Of a DNA stretch of 10,694 nt, positions 5,778 through 10,694 are shown piece after piece. The notes under the pieces are model-generated. The model saw only the letters and a list, made by a program, of their open reading frames with translations. It was not told the DNA's origin and did no database searches. Positions within the stretch are counted from its first letter, which is position 1. Every line of letters begins with the position of its first letter. Source of the stretch: Actinomycetota bacterium (GTDB lineage Bacteria; Actinomycetota; Acidimicrobiia; Acidimicrobiales; Microtrichaceae); the NCBI GenBank assembly GCA_009700815.1, contig WLLG01000043.1, positions 1-10,694 of the forward strand, read 5' to 3'. The position numbers and the translations under genes were made by a program.

Positions 5778-7100
5778 CTAGGCGTCGACCACGCGCTTGA
5801 GCTTGTAGCCGGACCTAGGAAGAGTCTCACGGTCGAGAACCAAGACCTCGGCTTGCATCTGGAGTTCCTGACGAACAACAGCGCAGATCTGATCATTGAT
5901 CTGCTGCTTGTCTCCCCCAGAGACCCCTACTTCTATGCGGATCTGAAGCGGTCCTTGGGTTCCCTGTGGGTTCACAACCACAAACTCCAACGTGGGATCT
6001 ACAAGTTGGGGAACTCCGGTTGCCAGCACACGTTCAAGGTCAGTCACCTGGAAATGCACACCCTGACAGGAGAGCAAATCTTTGAACCGGCCACCCCAGA
6101 ATCCTCGCTTGGTGGTCTCGCCTGTGGGGCATGGCGAACTATCGAACATCGCAGCCTCTTCGAGGTCGTAGCGAAGCAGGCCGTTGTCTCGGTCGAGTGT
6201 GGTGACCACCAAATTGCCCCACTGCCCTTCGGGCACGTCCTGGCCAGTATCGGGGTTGATTGCTTGGACGATCGCCCAGTCCTCATGAATATGTGCCCCA
6301 TCGCTCACGTTGTTGGGCCCTCCGATAAATCCATAGCACTCAAAGCCGGCGGTCATCAGCGGCATGAGGCCGCGACCAAATCCGCCCATCTGAAAATCAG
6401 GGAACCCGCAATCCACTTTTAGGTCCACTCCCAGCTTGGCGGCGACCTCCTGAAAACGATGTTGAGAGAGGGTAACCATCGACAAATCTGGGTGGATTCG
6501 CTGCCACATCCGGATGCCTTGCTCGGCCAACTCATCAGTATCGGGCGGGGCCACCCACAAGTTGAGAAACCCAAAGTACTCAAGAGTTCCCGACAGCATG
6601 AGTCCGCCGCCATACAAGTAGGCGGGATGGCTGTGGGTCACAATTTGCCCAGGTCTCCATCCGTTGCGCCACCAGTTTCTGGCTGCGGATTCGTATTCGA
6701 CCCACAGGTCGTGCCGGGTCAGCATGGTGACGGTCGGGGTACCGGTTGTGCCAGTGGATTGCCCGACACGCACGCAGTCGTGGATTGTGGTGAACCGATA
6801 GTCGCCGAGTGGTGGATGATCGGCCTCGGAGTCTCGGAGATCTTGCTTGAGCGTGGTTGGGATTGAGTTGAGGTCATCCAGACTCTTGATGTCGCCGGGG
6901 CCGCTTACCCCAGCGGATTCGAGTTTGCGACGGAACAAACCAACATCGGAGTCGAATACCTTTCCGACCATGGTTCGCAGACGATCTAACTGAAGTTCCC
7001 TGCGTTGGGCAGGGTCCATCGTTTGCATCTCTGGGTCCCAGTGGACTTGGTCAAGTGAGCGTGTTGGTGGTCCGAGGACCTCTGGACCGTAGGACGGCAT
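5778..7100 (-). CDS. PaaK-like (phenylacetate-CoA ligase family) adenylate-forming enzyme
   Basis: 440 residues, matching the shorter phenylacetate-CoA ligase branch, not FadD. The P-loop is STGTTGTPT (115-123), the A7-like segment is GLLRYDLEEAAMF (307-319), the A8 hinge is GRFKDLLSCQGVHF (337-350) and the C-terminus carries LPRSGYKLKRVVD (427-439) with lysines K433 and K435 available as the A10 lysine. The A8 region differs from classical PaaK, which reads closer to GRxDDMLIIRGVNVFP, and the acyl-binding region is diverged, so phenylacetate itself is not supported. It likely activates an aryl or other carboxylic acid. GGAGG lies 4 bases before the ATG. The stop codon is only 14 bases from the convergent thiolase stop, and the promoter region is shared with the kinase. 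PaaK-family call sure; substrate unknown. Confidence 0.88.
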   Translation of the reverse strand: MPSYGPEVLGPPTRSLDQVHWDPEMQTMDPAQRRELQLDRLRTMVGKVFDSDVGLFRRKLESAGVSGPGDIKSLDDLNSIPTTLKQDLRDSEADHPPLGDYRFTTIHDCVRVGQSTGTTGTPTVTMLTRHDLWVEYESAARNWWRNGWRPGQIVTHSHPAYLYGGGLMLSGTLEYFGFLNLWVAPPDTDELAEQGIRMWQRIHPDLSMVTLSQHRFQEVAAKLGVDLKVDCGFPDFQMGGFGRGLMPLMTAGFECYGFIGGPNNVSDGAHIHEDWAIVQAINPDTGQDVPEGQWGNLVVTTLDRDNGLLRYDLEEAAMFDSSPCPTGETTKRGFWGGRFKDLLSCQGVHFQVTDLERVLATGVPQLVDPTLEFVVVNPQGTQGPLQIRIEVGVSGGDKQQINDQICAVVRQELQMQAEVLVLDRETLPRSGYKLKRVVDA

Positions 7101-7122
7101 TTTTCCTCCAAGGCGGATGTGG

Positions 7123-7136
7123 TGTCTGCGCTGACA
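7123..7136. promoter_or_regulatory. Imperfect palindrome near the PaaK-like start
   Basis: TGTCTGCGCTGACA is a 14-bp palindrome with one mismatched pair, located 22 bases ahead of the PaaK-like ATG and 15 bases from operator copy 2. It contains the TGTC/TGACA elements of the operator in everted order, so it may be a secondary site for the same protein or chance similarity. Confidence 0.3.
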
Positions 7137-7151
7137 GGATACGCTCCCAAA

Positions 7152-7167
7152 CTGACGTGTGTGTCAG
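7152..7167. promoter_or_regulatory. Palindromic operator, copy 2 (PaaK-like / kinase)
   Basis: CTGACGTGTGTGTCAG has perfect 5-bp arms (CTGAC/GTCAG) around a 6-base centre. It is almost identical to copy 1 at 4494-4509, in the same orientation and followed by the same GT. There are 38 bases between it and the kinase ATG, against 39 for copy 1 and the thiolase ATG, so geometry as well as sequence is conserved. It lies upstream of the kinase start at 7206, which argues against the longer in-frame GTG/ATG-type start at 7119. Confidence 0.7.
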
Positions 7168-7188
7168 GTTTTATCCAGATCGGTTCTC

Positions 7189-7195
7189 GGGGAGG
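7189..7195 (+). promoter_or_regulatory. Ribosome binding site that sets the kinase start
   Basis: GGGGAGG, 10 bases before ATG 7206-7208. It selects MKVTIGIDIGTT as the protein start, which is where FGGY kinases normally begin, and rejects the 29-residue extension from 7119 that would run across the operator. Confidence 0.7.
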
Positions 7196-7205
7196 TGGCG
7201 AGCCA

Positions 7206-8630
7206 ATGAAAGTAACGATTGGAATAGATATCGGAACAACCTCTGTGAAGGCTGTGATCGCGTCTGAGGACGGAACCGTGCTTGGTTCGGTGCGGCTCGA
7301 ACATGCTGACCGGTCTACCAGCATGAGTGGCGAATTCGGCCGGGTCGAACATGACGCTGCAAGAGTTTGGCGAGAGTCTGTGCTGGAGGCTGCGACGGGG
7401 CTCGCGCATCAAGCGGTGAGCAGCGGCCACCGCGTGATTGGCGTACAGGTTGCAGCCATGGTCCCGTCGATGTGCGCTGTAGATGAGTCCGGGGTTCCAC
7501 TCGGCGAGGGTCTTCTCTACGGCGATCAGCGCACCATCGGCGGAAAGCGTGGAGCGGACCCCTCTACTTCTGCTGAGTCGGAACGCATGTTGGCGCTGCT
7601 GACTCAGCTCTACCCCGAGGCAGCCGGCTACTGGCCTGCTCAGGCAGTTGCGAATGCTGCATTGTGCGGTACAGGAGTTGTGGACTCTGTCACGGCAATG
7701 ACCATGGTCCCACTGTTTGATTTTTCTGGTTGGGACGAGGCAGTACTCCAAGCTGCCGGCGCTACGGCTGGGCAGCTTCCAAGGATTTCCTTTGGGGCCG
7801 AACCTGCTGGCATGGCGCTAGAACAGCTCGGCCCTGATCTCAGCGGCGCAGTGATTGGCGGTGGAACAATCGATGCATTCGCGGAACAGCTTGTTGCAGG
7901 CGCCGACCAAGCAGGTGATGTGCTGGTCATCATTGGAGCCACTTTGATCATCTGGGCGGTTGTTCCTGACTGGGTCGAAATAGCTGGACTCTGGACTGTT
8001 CCGCACACGGCGCCGGGGATGGTCCTTGTGGGTGGACCCTCAAATGCCGGTGGGCTGTTCAGAAACTGGGCAGGTGGATCCTTGAGCGAGCAGCCAGCAA
8101 ACGCAGAAATCGAACCAACTTCTGTGCCGGTCTGGCTGCCGTTTATCCGCGGCGAGCGCACTCCGCTGCATGACCCAACTCGGCGGGCTGAGCTTCATGA
8201 TGTCGATATCACACACGGCCCAGCATCCATGTGGCGATCAGTCTATGAGGCAGCCGGGTTTGTAACTCGCCGTCACCTTGAGCTTGCGGGGCTGCTCGAG
8301 GGAGGTGGCGGGCTCACCGTTGCGAAGCGCCTTGTTGTTACTGGCGGCGGGTCGCAGGACAATCGCTGGGTGCAGGCGATTGCCGATGTCACTGGCCTGG
8401 CGGCGGACTGTGTGGCTGTTCCTCAGGGTGCCGCACTGGGATCTGCATATCTGGCTCGCGTGGCCGCCGGCGAAGTGCCGGACGCATCGGGCGCAGGCAA
8501 ATGGGCTCGCGTCGGAAAAAGAATTGAGCCTGATTCGGCCTGGTCTGAGGCGGCGTTGAATCGTTATGAAAGATTTGTTGAACTCAGCGGTCCACCATTC
8601 CAACCTGAACCAGAATCGAGGGAGTCGTGA
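7206..8630 (+). CDS. FGGY-family carbohydrate kinase (xylulokinase/gluconokinase-like)
   Basis: 474 residues with the two-lobed ASKHA kinase pattern. The N-terminal phosphate-1 motif is IGIDIGTTSVKAVIA (5-19, with D8), then IGVQVAAMVPSMCAVD (78-93) and YGDQRT (105-110). The catalytic aspartate is probably D223 in GGGTIDAFAEQL. The C-terminal lobe has FIRGERTPLHDPTRRAEL (313-330) and GGGSQDNRWVQAIADVTG (380-397), followed by VPQGAALGSAYLA. The enzyme should transfer phosphate from ATP to a polyol, sugar or similar hydroxyl compound; sugar specificity is not readable, and YGDQR in place of the more usual W-D-R suggests divergence. The stop codon overlaps the start of the acyl-CoA dehydrogenase by 4 bases (GTGA), implying translational coupling. 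No sugar transporter or isomerase accompanies it, so an ordinary sugar role is unlikely here. Confidence 0.9.
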   Translation: MKVTIGIDIGTTSVKAVIASEDGTVLGSVRLEHADRSTSMSGEFGRVEHDAARVWRESVLEAATGLAHQAVSSGHRVIGVQVAAMVPSMCAVDESGVPLGEGLLYGDQRTIGGKRGADPSTSAESERMLALLTQLYPEAAGYWPAQAVANAALCGTGVVDSVTAMTMVPLFDFSGWDEAVLQAAGATAGQLPRISFGAEPAGMALEQLGPDLSGAVIGGGTIDAFAEQLVAGADQAGDVLVIIGATLIIWAVVPDWVEIAGLWTVPHTAPGMVLVGGPSNAGGLFRNWAGGSLSEQPANAEIEPTSVPVWLPFIRGERTPLHDPTRRAELHDVDITHGPASMWRSVYEAAGFVTRRHLELAGLLEGGGGLTVAKRLVVTGGGSQDNRWVQAIADVTGLAADCVAVPQGAALGSAYLARVAAGEVPDASGAGKWARVGKRIEPDSAWSEAALNRYERFVELSGPPFQPEPESRES

Positions 8631-10694
8631 GCGCACCACTTTCGGGAGCAACTGCACCATCTACCCTGAATCCAGATCGTCTTGAGTTGGCACGAGTTGC
8701 TCGTCGATGGCTTGGCGCTAGTTCGCCTATCTCGGTCGTGCGACAGGCCTTGGAATCAGAGACTGAGGTGATGCCAGAATTCTGGCCAGAATTGGTGGAA
8801 CTGGGTTGGATTGGCCTGAGCGTTTCTGAAGAGCATGGTGGTCAGGGGGGCACTTTGGCCGACCTAGTAACAGTGCTTGAGGAGTGGGGACTGGCGGTTG
8901 CGCCCGGGCCCTTTCCTGGTTCAGCGTTACTTGCAACCCTGCTGGATGTACATGCTCCGGAATTTCTCGCCCCGATCATTGCGGGCGCGGTGGGCGCTGT
9001 GGCCTTCGGTGGTGGCGCCCTGCAGGCGGTCGACCATGGTTCTACGGTTCTGTTGACGGGTGAGGTGAAACCAGTTGACGGCGGATCGCTAGCAGAGTGG
9101 TTTCTTCTGCCCGTTGTTGTTGAACAGGCCACCGAGAGCGAGGCGGATGCTGACTGGTATCTGATCCATCGCGATGAGCTGTTGGTGACCCCTCTTCGTT
9201 CGGCGGACCCGGTTCGAAGATTGGCAGCGGTGACAGCGCACAACCTCTCGGTTAGTTCGGATCGCCGCATCCCGGTTCAGACTCACCAAGTCCGCGATCT
9301 GGCTGCAGTAGTACAGGCCGCTGAGTGTGTGGGTGTTGCTGCATGGTGTGTCAGTACTGCCGCTGAGTATGCAAAAAACCGGGTGCAATTTGATCGTCCG
9401 ATCGGACAGTTTCAGGCGGTCAAACATCGTTGCGCAGATGCGCTTTGCCGCTTGGAAGAAGCTCGAGCAGCAACTTGGGATGCGGCCGAACTAGATCCAA
9501 GTGATGAGCAGTTTCCATTGGCAGCGGCAGTTGCAGGAGCGTTAGGGGCAACAGCAGCATTTGAGTGCGCCAAAGATGCAATTCAGATTTTGGGTGGAAT
9601 CGGGTACACCTGGGAGTACGACGCTCACTTGTACCTTCGGCGTGCCACCGTGGCGCGGCATCTGAACGGTGATCCCGTACCTTGGCGGCGAAGAGTGTGG
9701 CAACTGGTGCAGTCCGGTTTGCGCAGGTCTATGGCCGTTGACCTTCCTGCATCCGCAGAAAGTTTTCGCCCTGAAGTACGCAGCCTCATTACACAACTCC
9801 AGCAGGTTGATCGAGAACACTGGAACAGAGAGCTTGCCGACGGGGGGTGGATCGCTCCTCACTGGCCCACGCCTTGGGGTCGTTCGGCAAGCGGATTAGA
9901 ACAACTTGTTATCGACGAGGAACTTCGCGAAGCCGGGATACGGCGACCACATATCCAGATCGCTGGATGGGTTTTGCCAACCTTGATTGCTCATGGAACT
10001 AGTGCCCAGCAGGAGCGGTTTATCCGTGCTTCTCTGCGCCTCGATCTGCGCTGGTGCCAGCTCTTCTCGGAGCCCGAGGCTGGCTCTGATTTGGCTTCGG
10101 TCACGACCCGCGCCGAGCGGGTGGAAGGTGGTTGGTCACTGACCGGACAGAAAGTCTGGACCACTCTGGCAACTGAAGCCGATTGGGGAATTTGCTTGGC
10201 TAGAACTGACCCCACTGCACCCAAACATGAGGGCATCACCTGTTTCTTGGTAGATATGCGCAACCCGGGCATTGAGATTCGCCCCCTTCGCGAACTCACT
10301 GGGTTTGCCATGTTCAACGAGGTGTTCCTTGATCAGGTTCTGGTGCCGGATGACTGCGTTGTGGGAGATGTCAACGGTGGTTGGAGTTGTGCAAGAACCA
10401 CGCTTGAAAACGAACGAGTGTCGATGGGATCGGGGTCATCTTTTGGTCCGGGGCTTGAATCCGTCCTGGACCTATCACACCGGACTGGATCGACCCCGGA
10501 TGCTCGAGTTGTAGATGTCTTGGGGGGACTACTCGCTTCAGCTCAGGCATTGTCCGTGATGGGGTTGCGCACCACTCTTCGTGCGCTGAGTTCTGAGCTC
10601 GGAATGGCCGCTGTCGGCCCGGGACCCGAGGCGAGCATCCGTAAGCTCCTTGGTGTCGAACATGAACAGCGGGTGCAAGAGGTTGGCATGGAGC
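8627..10694 (+). CDS. Fused double-domain acyl-CoA dehydrogenase, 3' end missing
   Basis: An open frame from GTG 8627 runs through the window edge: 689 residues are visible and no stop is reached. It holds two acyl-CoA dehydrogenase units. Unit 1 (about 15-365) has NRVQFDRPIGQFQAVKH (251-267) and QILGGIGYTWEYDAHLYLRR (320-339), but its middle strand domain is short and lacks the usual FAD-contact E-P-G-S-D motif. Unit 2 (about 380-689, incomplete) has CQLFSEPEAGSDLASV (477-492), GQKVWTT (507-513), GFAMFNEVFLDQVLVPDD (559-576) and LENERVSMG (593-601), where E596 may be the catalytic base. Such an arrangement is known for mycobacterial FadE34-type proteins and mirrors the alpha2beta2 dehydrogenases of cholesterol side-chain degradation. 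It would introduce a double bond in an acyl-CoA with FAD. The GTG start overlaps the kinase stop and follows GAGGGAG. Roughly 60-100 residues are probably missing. Confidence 0.92.
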   Translation, partial: MSAPLSGATAPSTLNPDRLELARVARRWLGASSPISVVRQALESETEVMPEFWPELVELGWIGLSVSEEHGGQGGTLADLVTVLEEWGLAVAPGPFPGSALLATLLDVHAPEFLAPIIAGAVGAVAFGGGALQAVDHGSTVLLTGEVKPVDGGSLAEWFLLPVVVEQATESEADADWYLIHRDELLVTPLRSADPVRRLAAVTAHNLSVSSDRRIPVQTHQVRDLAAVVQAAECVGVAAWCVSTAAEYAKNRVQFDRPIGQFQAVKHRCADALCRLEEARAATWDAAELDPSDEQFPLAAAVAGALGATAAFECAKDAIQILGGIGYTWEYDAHLYLRRATVARHLNGDPVPWRRRVWQLVQSGLRRSMAVDLPASAESFRPEVRSLITQLQQVDREHWNRELADGGWIAPHWPTPWGRSASGLEQLVIDEELREAGIRRPHIQIAGWVLPTLIAHGTSAQQERFIRASLRLDLRWCQLFSEPEAGSDLASVTTRAERVEGGWSLTGQKVWTTLATEADWGICLARTDPTAPKHEGITCFLVDMRNPGIEIRPLRELTGFAMFNEVFLDQVLVPDDCVVGDVNGGWSCARTTLENERVSMGSGSSFGPGLESVLDLSHRTGSTPDARVVDVLGGLLASAQALSVMGLRTTLRALSSELGMAAVGPGPEASIRKLLGVEHEQRVQEVGME

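Noticed and set aside
7119..7205. A longer kinase start at 7119
   Set aside because: The extra 29 residues lack kinase features and the segment would run through the operator palindrome; GGGGAGG before ATG 7206 is a better signal.
9345..9353. A GTGTGTCAG half-site inside the dehydrogenase gene resembling the operator
   Set aside because: The left arm CTGAC is absent at the correct spacing and the bases are explained by conserved coding sequence.
8842..9427. Minus-strand frames of over 100 codons within the dehydrogenase region, and similar antisense frames elsewhere (for example 5118-5591 and 7640-8161)
   Set aside because: They are antisense to strongly recognisable enzymes, show no family features and reflect codon bias of the genuine gene.

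Overview
The window looks like part of an acyl-CoA catabolism island from an actinobacterium. This is an inference from three things: the style of the proteins (a double-domain acyl-CoA dehydrogenase, a short-chain dehydrogenase of the HSD17B4/steroid-degradation type, several FadD-like ligases), GTG start use with GTGA gene overlap, and moderately GC-rich DNA. The species cannot be named. No rRNA, tRNA, CRISPR array, transposase or phage gene was seen. No stretch longer than about 120 bases lacks a gene.

Layout from left to right: (1) the 3' end of a SnoaL/NTF2-like gene on the + strand (1-285). (2) A 13-bp tandem repeat filling the convergent junction (291-390). (3) A three-gene minus-strand operon read from 4434 down to 393: SDR dehydrogenase, canonical acyl-CoA ligase, then a second ligase whose ATP-binding loop and C-terminal lysine are degenerate. 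(4) A divergent promoter region (4435-4548). (5) A thiolase on + (4549-5763). (6) A PaaK-like ligase on - (7100-5778), nearly touching the thiolase end to end. (7) A second divergent promoter region (7101-7205). (8) A + strand pair, an FGGY-family kinase (7206-8630) overlapping by 4 bp a fused double acyl-CoA dehydrogenase that runs off the window (8627-10694).

Taken together the genes could activate an organic acid to its CoA thioester (three ligase-fold proteins), desaturate it (dehydrogenase), oxidise a hydroxyacyl-CoA (SDR) and cleave it (thiolase). An enoyl-CoA hydratase is not in the window, and the kinase has no obvious step. The substrate is unknown; a steroid, terpenoid or aromatic side chain would fit but is speculation.

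Three points stand out. The tandem ligases resemble the split ligase arrangement known from platensimycin/platencin biosynthesis (PtmA1/PtmA2), where adenylation and thioester formation are done by different proteins. Both divergent promoter regions carry an almost identical palindrome (CTGACG-YR-TGTGTCAGGT) at nearly the same distance from the + strand start codon, pointing to one regulator controlling all four transcription units. The kinase is apparently coupled in translation to the dehydrogenase, an uncommon pairing.
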